Shown: piece after piece, positions 21,295-27,766 of the stretch | Position numbering within the stretch: the first letter of the stretch is position 1 | How the letters are laid out: every line of letters starts with the position of its first letter | Assembly (NCBI RefSeq): GCF_018531445.1 | Contig: NZ_JAHDTH010000069.1 | Location: 1-34,492 of the forward strand | Length of the DNA stretch: 34,492 nt | Direction: 5' to 3' | DNA from: Pseudonocardia lacus | GTDB taxonomy: Bacteria; Actinomycetota; Actinomycetes; Mycobacteriales; Pseudonocardiaceae | Notes under the pieces: generated by a model | What the model was told of the DNA's origin: nothing | The model's database searches: none | Seen by the model: only the letters and a program-made list of their open reading frames with translations | Program-made: the position numbers and the translations under genes

Positions 21295-22638
21295 ATGCTC
21301 CGCCGCATCCCCAAGCTGCTCCGCATCTCGCTGATTACCGCGGTGGTCCTGGCCGTCTCGGCGTCCGTCTACCAGACCTGGATGTCCGGTGGCGCAGGCC
21401 TCGGCTCCACCCAGACCGCGTTCGGCCCGCTCACCCAGCAGGACATCAACCTGCTGACCGCGGTCCGCCAGGCGAACCTGTGGGAGGGGCCGACCAGCGA
21501 GCAGGCCCAGCAGATGGCCACCAGCGCCGCGGTGCGCGACGTGGCCGGCAAGCTGGCCGCCGAGCACGCCGAGCTGGATGTCGAGACCCGTCGGATCGCC
21601 GAGCAGCTGGGGGTCCAGCTCCCGTCCAACGCCAGCTCGAAGCAGCAGGCCTGGATGAACCAGATCGCCGCGGCGACGGGCGCGGACTACGACCAGACGT
21701 TCGTGCAGCTGGTCCGTGGCGCGCACGGCGGCGTGCTCCCGGTCATCAACGACGTGCGGGTCTCCACCCGCAACGACCTGGTCCGCCAGTTCGCCGAGAC
21801 GGCCGACGCGTTCGTGACCCGGCACTGCCAGTACCTGGAGAGCACCGGGCTGGTCGACTACAGCCAGCTGCCGATCACCCAGGCCTCGCTGACCAACGTG
21901 CTGACCAACGGCTCCGGCCCGCAGGCGCTGATCCTGCCGATCCTGGTCTTCGTCGCCGTCATCATCGGCGTGGTCGCGATGCTCTCGGCGCTGCGCAAGA
22001 AGAAGGCCCAGACCACCGAGCGGGTCACCGTCACCAAGAGCCGCGCCCCGGCCGCCTCCACCGTGAGCGCCGCGTCGGTGCCCGCCCGCACGACCGTCGC
22101 CGCGCTCCCGGCCGGTGGCAGCTCCGCCCCGTCCGCGGCGGAGACGTCGATGCCGGGCGCCGCGTACCGGGCGGAGGCGCCGGTCGGTGTGGGCGCCGTG
22201 TCCAGCACCTCGGCCATCCCGTCGCCGCGCGGCGGCGCCGGCGGGCCCTCGGTGCAGTGGAACCTGGGCGGTCCGGGCCTGCGCGACACCGGCCCGCACC
22301 CGACCATCGACGCCCCGCCGCACTACGCGCCGGTCTCCGACTCGGGTGCCTTCCGGATCAACTCCGGCCTGACCCCGGACATGACCGGCCCGCTCGGCCC
22401 GCCGATCCGCGACGACGGCTACCCGGGCTCGGGCTACAACTCCGGCTACTACCCGCCGGACAACGGCTACGGCCAGGGCCCCGGCTCCGGCCACTTCCCC
22501 CCGGCGCAGGGCGGCAGGTACCGCACGGTCTCCGAGACCGGTCGGCCGGAGGACTCCGGCTCGCACCGCGTCCCGGACGCCACCGCCACGCACCGCGCAG
22601 TGAACAGCACAGGACCGCGTCACTCCGTCCGGCGTTAG
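21295..22638 (+). CDS. DUF4142-type membrane protein with long cytoplasmic tail
   Basis: Protein of 447 residues. Residues about 8-30 are an N-terminal transmembrane or signal segment. The domain at about 45-195 resembles DUF4142 (LTAVRQANLWEGPTSEQAQQMATSAAVRDVAGKLAAEHAEL, then RRIAEQLGVQLP), a ferritin-like helical bundle of unknown function that is exported. A second transmembrane segment follows (about 206-230: ALILPILVFVAVIIGVVAMLSAL), then KKKAQ and a tail of about 210 residues rich in Pro, Gly, Ser, Tyr. ATG 21295 is chosen because AGGAAGG lies 6 nt upstream. An in-frame ATG at 21277 would add six residues. It lies between the flavocytochrome and the repeat lipoprotein. Confidence 0.7.
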   Translation: MLRRIPKLLRISLITAVVLAVSASVYQTWMSGGAGLGSTQTAFGPLTQQDINLLTAVRQANLWEGPTSEQAQQMATSAAVRDVAGKLAAEHAELDVETRRIAEQLGVQLPSNASSKQQAWMNQIAAATGADYDQTFVQLVRGAHGGVLPVINDVRVSTRNDLVRQFAETADAFVTRHCQYLESTGLVDYSQLPITQASLTNVLTNGSGPQALILPILVFVAVIIGVVAMLSALRKKKAQTTERVTVTKSRAPAASTVSAASVPARTTVAALPAGGSSAPSAAETSMPGAAYRAEAPVGVGAVSSTSAIPSPRGGAGGPSVQWNLGGPGLRDTGPHPTIDAPPHYAPVSDSGAFRINSGLTPDMTGPLGPPIRDDGYPGSGYNSGYYPPDNGYGQGPGSGHFPPAQGGRYRTVSETGRPEDSGSHRVPDATATHRAVNSTGPRHSVRR

Positions 22639-22724
22639 CTCCCCGCTTCGAACGCCGGCACCGGCGGGCCACCCCGGCCCACCGGGCAATCCGCTCCCCA
22701 ACCCCGAATTGGAGCACGATCCAG

Positions 22725-24095
22725 ATGTCACCGACCAGTACGGCTCGACACCGGAGGACCGGCCGCAAGCTGGTGGTCTCCGCCGCGGCACTCGCCGTGT
22801 GCCTGCTGCCCACGGCCTGCGACTTCGGCGGTGTCCCCTCCGCCCCGTCCGGCGGCAACGGCGGCGGGTACGGCGCGCCGGCTCCCGGCGACGGCGAGCC
22901 GGAGCCCGGCACCGTCATCGTCCCGGTGGGCAACAACAAGCCCGGTGGCGGCTACGGCGGCGGCGGCAACAACGGTGGTGGCGGCAACAACGGCGGCCAG
23001 CCGGGTGCCGAGCAGCCCGGCGAGGGTGAGCAGCCCGGCGAAGGCGAGCAGCCCGGCGAAGGTGAGCAGCCCGGCGGAGGTGAGCAGCCCGGCGAGGGTG
23101 AGCAGCCCGGCGGAGGTGAGCAGCCCGGTGAGGGTGAGCAGCCCGGCGAAGGTGAGCAGCCCGGCGAGGGCGAGCAGCCCGGCGAGGGCGAGCAGCCCGG
23201 CGAGGGCGAGCAGCCCGGCGAGGGCGAGCAGCCCGGCGAGGGCGAGCAGCCCGGCGAGGAGGAGCCCCCGGCCGAGGAGCCTCCGCCCGGCAACACCAAC
23301 GGCCTGGACGTGCTCGGCCAGAGCTGTGCCGACAGCGACCTGCCCCCGCACACCGGCTTCCAGTCCGGCGACGCGCAGTGCGTGAACACCTCGATGGGTG
23401 AGGTCGCCCCCGAGGACCGGCTGCCCTCCCTGCTGATCACCGCGGCCCCCGAGGCCGTCGGCGTCGGCGAGGACTTCCAGCTGCAGGTCGCCACCCGCAA
23501 CCTGGTCCGCGACCGGTTCCTGGGTGCCGCCGTCGGTGGCTACTACCTGGAGGCGTCGTTCCTGCAGGAGGGCACCAACCTGCAGCGCGGCCACTTCCAC
23601 ACGGCCTGCCGCATCCTGCCGAGCACCAACGAGGCCCCCGACTCGTCGGGCGCCCCGGAGTTCTTCCTGGCGACCCAGGACAACGGCGGTGGCGCCGGTT
23701 CGGACACCGTGACCATCGACGTCCCGGGCATCGACCAGGCCGGCACCCTGCAGTGCACCTCGTGGGCCGGTGACGGCTCGCACCGCACCCCGATGATGTC
23801 GCGGGCCAACCAGACCCCGGCCATCGACTCGGTCCGGATCGAGGTCGGCGGCGCCGGCGGCGGTCAGGACGACAACGCCGGTGACGACCAGGGCCAGGAC
23901 AACGCCCAGGGCGACAACGACAACGACAACGCCGGTGACAACGCCGGTGACAACGCCGGTGACGACGCCAACGCCGGTGGCGACGACGCCGGTGACGACG
24001 CCGCCGCTGGTGACGACGCCGCGGGTGATGACGCCGCCGGCGACGACGCTGCTGACGCCGCCGAGGCCGCCGCGGGCGACCAGGGCGGTCAGTAA
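22725..24095 (+). CDS. Repeat-rich lipoprotein of unknown function
   Basis: Predicted surface lipoprotein of 456 residues. The N-terminus has a Lys/Arg region, a hydrophobic core and a lipobox-like LPTAC with Cys at about residue 32. A Gly/Asn-rich stretch is followed by 14 copies of EQPG(E/G)G (residues about 96-179), a likely stiff, acidic wall-spanning stalk. The domain at about 190-375 has four Cys (QSCAD, AQCVN, TACRI, LQCTSW) and GHFHTACR, and looks extracytoplasmic. The last 85 residues are Asn/Asp/Ala/Gly repeats (NAGD, DDAAG). Similar domains occur, as far as I recall, in actinomycete secreted proteins annotated as pecanex-like, but I assign no function. GGAG lies about 10 nt before ATG 22725. 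It follows the DUF4142 gene by 86 nt. Confidence 0.75.
   Translation: MSPTSTARHRRTGRKLVVSAAALAVCLLPTACDFGGVPSAPSGGNGGGYGAPAPGDGEPEPGTVIVPVGNNKPGGGYGGGGNNGGGGNNGGQPGAEQPGEGEQPGEGEQPGEGEQPGGGEQPGEGEQPGGGEQPGEGEQPGEGEQPGEGEQPGEGEQPGEGEQPGEGEQPGEGEQPGEEEPPAEEPPPGNTNGLDVLGQSCADSDLPPHTGFQSGDAQCVNTSMGEVAPEDRLPSLLITAAPEAVGVGEDFQLQVATRNLVRDRFLGAAVGGYYLEASFLQEGTNLQRGHFHTACRILPSTNEAPDSSGAPEFFLATQDNGGGAGSDTVTIDVPGIDQAGTLQCTSWAGDGSHRTPMMSRANQTPAIDSVRIEVGGAGGGQDDNAGDDQGQDNAQGDNDNDNAGDNAGDNAGDDANAGGDDAGDDAAAGDDAAGDDAAGDDAADAAEAAAGDQGGQ
23010..23261 (+). repeat. Fourteen 18-bp coding repeats (hexapeptide EQPGEG)
   Basis: The unit is GAGCAGCCCGGCGAGGGC and variants. Copies 1-8 differ at third positions and in GGA/GAA codons, while copies 9-13 are identical, so the 3' half looks newly amplified by slippage or recombination. 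Confidence 0.9.
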
Positions 24096-24114
24096 CGACC
24101 AGGGCGGTCAGTAA
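24077..24114 (+). repeat. Tandem 19-bp duplication across the stop codon
   Basis: CGACCAGGGCGGTCAGTAA is present twice back to back (24077-24095 and 24096-24114). The first copy carries the natural TAA of the lipoprotein gene, and the second lies after it. Confidence 0.9.
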
Positions 24115-24121
24115 GGACGGC

Positions 24122-24162
24122 CGGGGTGGCGGCGGCGACAGCGGTCGCCGCCCGCCGCCCCG
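24122..24162 (+). terminator. Strong GC hairpin downstream of the lipoprotein gene
   Basis: Arms 24122-24139 and 24144-24162 pair along 18 positions with one G-U and one bulge around the loop AGCG, 27 nt after the stop. There is no U-tract. Confidence 0.65.
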
Positions 24163-24209
24163 ACCGATCGGGACGGGAGTCCTGATCACAGACCAATAGC
24201 GGGGAACAG

Positions 24210-24240
24210 CGGTGCCGGGCCCGGTGACGGCCCGGCACCG
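24210..24240. terminator. Hairpin with 11-bp perfect stem
   Basis: CGGTGCCGGGC (24210-24220) and GCCCGGCACCG (24230-24240) are perfect complements around a 9-nt loop, between convergent genes. Confidence 0.55.
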
Positions 24241-24266
24241 CGTCCGGCGTTTCCCGGAGGGCACGT

Positions 24267-24291
24267 GGCGCCGCGCGATCCGCGCGGCGCC
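24267..24291 (-). terminator. Hairpin downstream of pyrE
   Basis: GGCGCCGCGCG (24267-24277) and CGCGCGGCGCC (24281-24291) are perfect complements around ATC. It lies 26 nt beyond the pyrE stop, so it probably ends that transcript. Together with the two preceding hairpins it separates the convergent units. Confidence 0.6.
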
Positions 24292-24317
24292 GCTCCCGTT
24301 TCCGGGGGTGGTCCCGA

Positions 24318-24893
24318 TCAGCCGCCGAGGCCGAGGTCGGCCAGGCCGAGCAGCGCCCGGTACGGCACGCCCTCGGCCTCGATCGCTTCCCGGGCCCCGG
24401 TGTCGCGGTCGACGACGGTCGCGACCCCGACGACGGTGGCGCCCGCCCCGCGTGCCGCGCGCACGGCGGTGAGCACGGAGGACCCGGTGGTCGAGGTGTC
24501 CTCGACGACGAGCACCCGGCAGCCGGTGATGTCCGGCCCCTCGATGAGCCGCTGCATGCCGTGCTCCTTGGTGCTCTTGCGCACCACGAACGCGTCCAGG
24601 GGCGGGGTCTCCGGCCGGACCGCCCGCCGGGCGGCTGCGGCGTGCAGCATGGCGTCGGCCACGGGGTCGGCGCCCAGGGTCAGCCCGCCGACGGCCTGGT
24701 AGTCCCAGTCGGCGGTCAGTGCCAGCAGCAGTCGGCCGATCAGCGGCGCGGCGCGGTGCTCCAGGGTGGCCCGGCGCAGGTCGACGTAGTAGTCGGCCTG
24801 CAGGCCGGAGGACAGCGTGACGGTGCCGTGCACCACCGCCAGCTCGGCCACCAGCGCGGCGAGCCGCTCGCGGTCGTCGTCATGTGTGCTCAC
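24318..24893 (-). CDS. pyrE: Orotate phosphoribosyltransferase
   Basis: Enzyme of 191 residues joining orotate and PRPP to orotidine 5'-phosphate in pyrimidine synthesis. The N-terminal part has VTLSSGLQADYYVDLRRAT, the orotate-binding hood region, and KSTKEHG, the flexible loop lysines. The PRPP-binding motif is VLVVEDTSTTGSS. Start GTG 24893 has a TAGGGG hexamer 6 nt upstream (weak leaderless candidate). It lies 25 nt downstream of the SDR gene, with which it may be cotranscribed. Confidence 0.93.
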   Translation of the reverse strand: MSTHDDDRERLAALVAELAVVHGTVTLSSGLQADYYVDLRRATLEHRAAPLIGRLLLALTADWDYQAVGGLTLGADPVADAMLHAAAARRAVRPETPPLDAFVVRKSTKEHGMQRLIEGPDITGCRVLVVEDTSTTGSSVLTAVRAARGAGATVVGVATVVDRDTGAREAIEAEGVPYRALLGLADLGLGG

Positions 24894-24918
24894 CCGATCC
24901 CCCTACCCGTGTTCGTGG

Positions 24919-25686
24919 TCATCTACGGCCCACCGCCGTGAGCAGCCTGCGGACGACGGTCCGCGGCAGCAGGTCGACGGCGGCGACGATGGCCTTGTAC
25001 TGGCGGCTGGGCACCGAGACGACCCGGCCGCGGGCCAGGTCGGACAGGGCGTCGTCGACGACGCGGTCGGCCGCCAGCCAGAACGGCCCGCGCCGGGCGC
25101 CCGCGTCGATCCCGGCGCGGACGTGGAACTCCGTGCGGACGTAGCCGGGGCACAGCGCCATGACCCGCACCCCGGTGCCCTTCAGGCCACCGGCGAGCCC
25201 TTCGGTGAAGGTGGTGACCCACGCCTTCTCGGCGGTGTAGGTGGGGCTGGCGCCGGACAGGAACCCGGCGACGCTGGAGACGTTGACGACGGCGCCGCGG
25301 CCGCGGTCGACCATCCCCGGCAGGGCCGCCCTGGTCAGCCGCAGGACGGTGGTGACGTTCAGGTCGTGCTTGCGCTGGATGGCGGGCATGTCGGCGTCGA
25401 GGAACTCCTCGGCCATGCCCATCCCGGCGTTGTTGACGAGCAGGTCGACCGGGGCGACGTCGGGGTCGGAGAGCCGGGCGGCGACCCGCTCGCGGCCGTC
25501 CTCGGTGGCCAGGTCCGCGGGCAGCACCTCGACGGACACGCCGCCGGCGCGGTACCCGTCGGCGGCGCGCTCGAGCCGGTCGCGGTCGCGGGCGACCAGG
25601 ACGAGGTCGCGGCCGTCGCGGGCGAGTCGGGAGGCGAACGCGGCGCCGATGCCCGCGGTGGCCCCGGTGATCAGAACTGTGGGCAC
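24919..25686 (-). CDS. Short-chain dehydrogenase/reductase
   Basis: NAD(P)-dependent oxidoreductase of 255 residues with the classical SDR layout: cofactor motif TGATAGIG (residues 7-14), NNAG in [14 protein letters not shown], catalytic Ser in NVSSVAGF and Y-x-x-x-K in YTAEKAW. The substrate is unknown. GTG 25686 has -10-like TAGGGT 6 nt upstream (25698-25693), with no ribosome-binding site, so it is predicted leaderless. It precedes pyrE and follows the SpoU gene after 46 nt. Confidence 0.88.
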   Translation of the reverse strand: MPTVLITGATAGIGAAFASRLARDGRDLVLVARDRDRLERAADGYRAGGVSVEVLPADLATEDGRERVAARLSDPDVAPVDLLVNNAGMGMAEEFLDADMPAIQRKHDLNVTTVLRLTRAALPGMVDRGRGAVVNVSSVAGFLSGASPTYTAEKAWVTTFTEGLAGGLKGTGVRVMALCPGYVRTEFHVRAGIDAGARRGPFWLAADRVVDDALSDLARGRVVSVPSRQYKAIVAAVDLLPRTVVRRLLTAVGRR

Positions 25687-25692
25687 GGGCCG

Positions 25693-25698
25693 ACCCTA
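25693..25698 (-). promoter_or_regulatory. -10 element of a predicted leaderless promoter (SDR)
   Basis: On the minus strand TAGGGT is followed by 6 nt (CGGCCC) and the GTG start. Confidence 0.55.
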
Positions 25699-25732
25699 CG
25701 GCTCCGTTCCGCGGGGTCGGCCGGTGACGCGC

Positions 25733-26389
25733 TCACCAGGCCGTGGACAGGTCGGCGTGCTGGCGCACCCACGCGTGCATCGCGATGCCGGCGGCCACGC
25801 CCGCGTTGATGGACCGGGTGGACCCGAACTGGGCGATCGACACGGTCAGCGCGGCCGCCGCCGTCGCCTCCGCGCTGATCCCGGGCCCTTCCGCGCCGAA
25901 CAGCAGCAGGCACTCGCGCGGCAGCCGGGCGGTCTCGATGCGCCGGGACCCCGGCGCGTTGTCCACCGCGACCACGGCGAGCCCTCGCGCGCGGGCGAAC
26001 GCGAGCAGCGCCGGGACGTCCTTGTGGTGGCGCAGGTGCTGGTAGCGGTCGGTGACCATGGCGCCGCGCCGGTTCCACCGGCGGCGGCCGACGATGTGCA
26101 CCTCCGCGGCCGCGAACGCGTTGGCGGTGCGCACGACGGTGCCGATGTTGTGGTCGTGGCCGAAGTTCTCGATGGCGACGTGGAACGGGTGCCGGCGCCG
26201 GTCGAGGTCGGCGACGACCGCCTCCCGCCGCCAGTAGCGGTACCGGTCGACGACGTTGCGCCGGTCGCCGCCGGCCAGCAGGTCGGGGTCGTAGCGGGGA
26301 TCGTCGGGCCACCGACCCGGCCACGGCCCGACCCCGACGGACTCGCCCCACTCCGTCGGACCGGCCTCGCCGGGCTCGGTGCTCGCCAC
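25733..26389 (-). CDS. SpoU/TrmH-family RNA 2'-O-methyltransferase
   Basis: Predicted SAM-dependent RNA ribose methyltransferase of 218 residues with the SPOUT knot. Motif 1 is ENFGHDHNIGTVVRTANAF (about 74-92), motif 2 LLLFGAEGPGIS and motif 3 VSIAQFGSTRSINAGVAAGIA. The first 60 residues are a basic/aromatic extension (RYRYWRREAV). Target RNA is unknown (tRNA or rRNA). A similar gene lies near pyrE in mycobacteria, in my recollection. Start GTG 26389 has TAGCAT 6 nt upstream, with a tandem repeat array directly beyond. Confidence 0.88.
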   Translation of the reverse strand: MASTEPGEAGPTEWGESVGVGPWPGRWPDDPRYDPDLLAGGDRRNVVDRYRYWRREAVVADLDRRRHPFHVAIENFGHDHNIGTVVRTANAFAAAEVHIVGRRRWNRRGAMVTDRYQHLRHHKDVPALLAFARARGLAVVAVDNAPGSRRIETARLPRECLLLFGAEGPGISAEATAAAALTVSIAQFGSTRSINAGVAAGIAMHAWVRQHADLSTAW

Positions 26390-26395
26390 CCCGCG

Positions 26396-26401
26396 ATGCT
26401 A
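26396..26401 (-). promoter_or_regulatory. -10 element of a predicted leaderless promoter (SpoU gene)
   Basis: TAGCAT on the minus strand is followed by CGCGGG and the GTG start. The sequence upstream of it is the 14-bp repeat array. Confidence 0.55.
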
Positions 26402-26405
26402 GGCA

Positions 26406-26515
26406 GTGGTGCTGGGGAAGTGGTGCTGGGGAAGTGGTGCTGGGGAAGTGGTGCTGGGGAAGTGGTGCTGGGGAAGTGGTGCTGGGTAGCGGTGCTGGGC
26501 AGTCGTCCTGGGCAG
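26406..26515 (-). repeat. 14-bp tandem repeat array abutting the SpoU-gene promoter
   Basis: Five exact copies of GTGGTGCTGGGGAA (+ strand, 26406-26475) are followed by degenerate 14- and 13-bp copies to 26515. The array begins 5 nt beyond the predicted -10 of the methyltransferase gene, so its -35 region and upstream sequence consist of repeats. Confidence 0.9.
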
Positions 26516-26534
26516 CGGCGCGGCGGACGCCCGC

Positions 26535-27011
26535 TCACCCCGCCGGGTCGGCCACCACCGCGCAGCAGGCGCAGCTCCGCGCCGCGTCGTCGGGTCCGGC
26601 GACCAACTCGTCGACGGGCATCACCAGCAGGGCCCGCACGGGGGCCCCGGCGGCCGAGCGGTACAGGTCGTCGGCGGCGAACAGCCAGTGCTCGGCCTCG
26701 GGGAAGGCCAGCAGGTGCGAATCGCCCGACGGCGCGACCACCCGCTGCCCGGCCACCAGCGTGCGCCCGGCCCGGACGAGCTCGCCGAGCTCGTTGAGCA
26801 GCCGCGCGGCGGCGGCCTGCGCGGTGGCGAAGACGATGAGCTCGGGGTGCCCGTAGCCGGACAGCCCGACGGTGTAGACGTAGGGCGGGCCGTCCTCGTC
26901 GCCGTCGACGGCCTGTAGGGCCCAGCCGTGCCGGCGGATGGTCTCGCGCTGCCAGGCGTCGTACTGGTCGGCCCAGTGGGTCGACCGCGGGGAACGGTCG
27001 GAGAGGTCCAT
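26535..27011 (-). CDS. DUF4262-family protein with LexA-box promoter
   Basis: Protein of 158 residues of unknown function. The DUF4262-like pattern is clear: RRHGWALQAVDGDEDGPPYVYTVGLSGYGHPELIVF near the N-terminus, then RLLNELGELVRAGRTLVAGQRV. The C-terminus has a CAC motif (RSCACCAVVA). There is no signal or membrane segment. ATG 27011 is preferred to the upstream 27041 start because TAGGTT lies 7 nt upstream as a leaderless -10, and a perfect LexA box covers the -35 zone. DNA damage control is therefore likely, which is unusual for this family to my knowledge. Confidence 0.8.
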   Translation of the reverse strand: MDLSDRSPRSTHWADQYDAWQRETIRRHGWALQAVDGDEDGPPYVYTVGLSGYGHPELIVFATAQAAAARLLNELGELVRAGRTLVAGQRVVAPSGDSHLLAFPEAEHWLFAADDLYRSAAGAPVRALLVMPVDELVAGPDDAARSCACCAVVADPAG

Positions 27012-27018
27012 GCCCCGC

Positions 27019-27024
27019 AACCTA
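27019..27024 (-). promoter_or_regulatory. -10 element of the DUF4262 gene
   Basis: TAGGTT on the minus strand, 7 nt (GCGGGGC) before the ATG at 27011. Confidence 0.5.
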
Positions 27025-27044
27025 CGCCTGATCACCGACACTTT

Positions 27045-27060
27045 TCGAACTTCTGTTCGA
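27045..27060. promoter_or_regulatory. LexA (SOS) box
   Basis: TCGAAC-TTCT-GTTCGA is a perfect match to the actinobacterial/Gram-positive LexA operator TCGAAC-N4-GTTCGA. It lies 34-49 nt upstream of the DUF4262 start, overlapping the expected -35 region of its promoter. Confidence 0.8.
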
Positions 27061-27104
27061 TCACGTCGGTGGGCGGCGGAGATCCACTCGATCGGGTGAG
27101 TCGG

Positions 27105-27743
27105 TCACGCTCGCGCGCTCGCGTACTCGGCGATGCGGTCCCGCACCTCGTCGTCGACGCGGCTCGGGTGCCCGGCGTCGAACGGCGGCTGCGGGTCGTA
27201 CTCGATGAGGACCTGCGCCGCCTGCGCCGCCACGTCGTCGACCAGCAGCTCGGCCAGCCGGATCCCCATGTCGATACCGGCCGACACCCCGGCGGCGGTG
27301 ATCAGCCGCCGGTCGAGGTGCTCGACGACCCGCTCGGTCACCGGCACCGCCCCGAGCCGCTCCAGCAGCGCGAACACGCTCCAGTGGCTCGTGGCGGTCA
27401 GGCCGTCGAGCAGGCCGGCCGCGGCCAGCAGCAGCGACCCGCTGCAGACCGACGTGGTGAACCGGGTGCCGGGGTGCACGGCGCGCAACCACTCCAGGTA
27501 GGGACCGGGCGCGAGCATGTCGCGGGTGCCGATCCCGCCCGGCACGACGACCACGTCGGGCGCGGGCACCTCGTCGAACGCGGCGTCCACGGTGAGCCCC
27601 AGGAAGCCGTTGTCGGTGCGGACCTCCCCGCGCCGCTCACCGACGAAGACGACGTCCAGCGCCGGGATGCGCTGCAGGACCTCGTAGGGGCCGATGGCGT
27701 CCAGCGCCGTCATCCGGGGGTAGAGCGGGAACGCGATCTGCAC
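27105..27743 (-). CDS. DJ-1/PfpI-family protein (isonitrile-hydratase-like)
   Basis: Protein of 212 residues. It begins QIAFPLYPRMTALDAIGPYEVL, with an Asp at the place of the catalytic Asp of isocyanide hydratases, and has the nucleophile elbow TSVCSGSLLLAAAGLL with Cys at about residue 101. ATSHWSVFALLERLGA follows. This subgroup includes isonitrile hydratases (Cys/Asp mechanism), but many members have unknown substrates. GTG 27743 is chosen because the preceding gene stops 23 nt upstream and the domain begins here, although the frame remains open far upstream. It likely forms an operon with the GlxA-like regulator. Confidence 0.8.
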   Translation of the reverse strand: MQIAFPLYPRMTALDAIGPYEVLQRIPALDVVFVGERRGEVRTDNGFLGLTVDAAFDEVPAPDVVVVPGGIGTRDMLAPGPYLEWLRAVHPGTRFTTSVCSGSLLLAAAGLLDGLTATSHWSVFALLERLGAVPVTERVVEHLDRRLITAAGVSAGIDMGIRLAELLVDDVAAQAAQVLIEYDPQPPFDAGHPSRVDDEVRDRIAEYASARA

Positions 27744-27766
27744 GGCGGTCTCCGATCGGTCGGGTC

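Noticed and set aside
23010..23261. CRISPR-like repeat array
   Set aside because: The 18-bp units are contiguous with no spacers, stay in frame and encode a hexapeptide, so this is a coding minisatellite.
24894..24905. Leaderless promoter for pyrE (TAGGGG, 6 nt, GTG)
   Set aside because: The hexamer lacks the final T and the gene is 25 nt behind the SDR gene, so cotranscription is as likely. It is left out of the leaderless set.
26434..26856. Plus-strand open frames across the 14-bp array
   Set aside because: They are just translations of the tandem repeat and of the antisense of the DUF4262 gene, with no coding signal.
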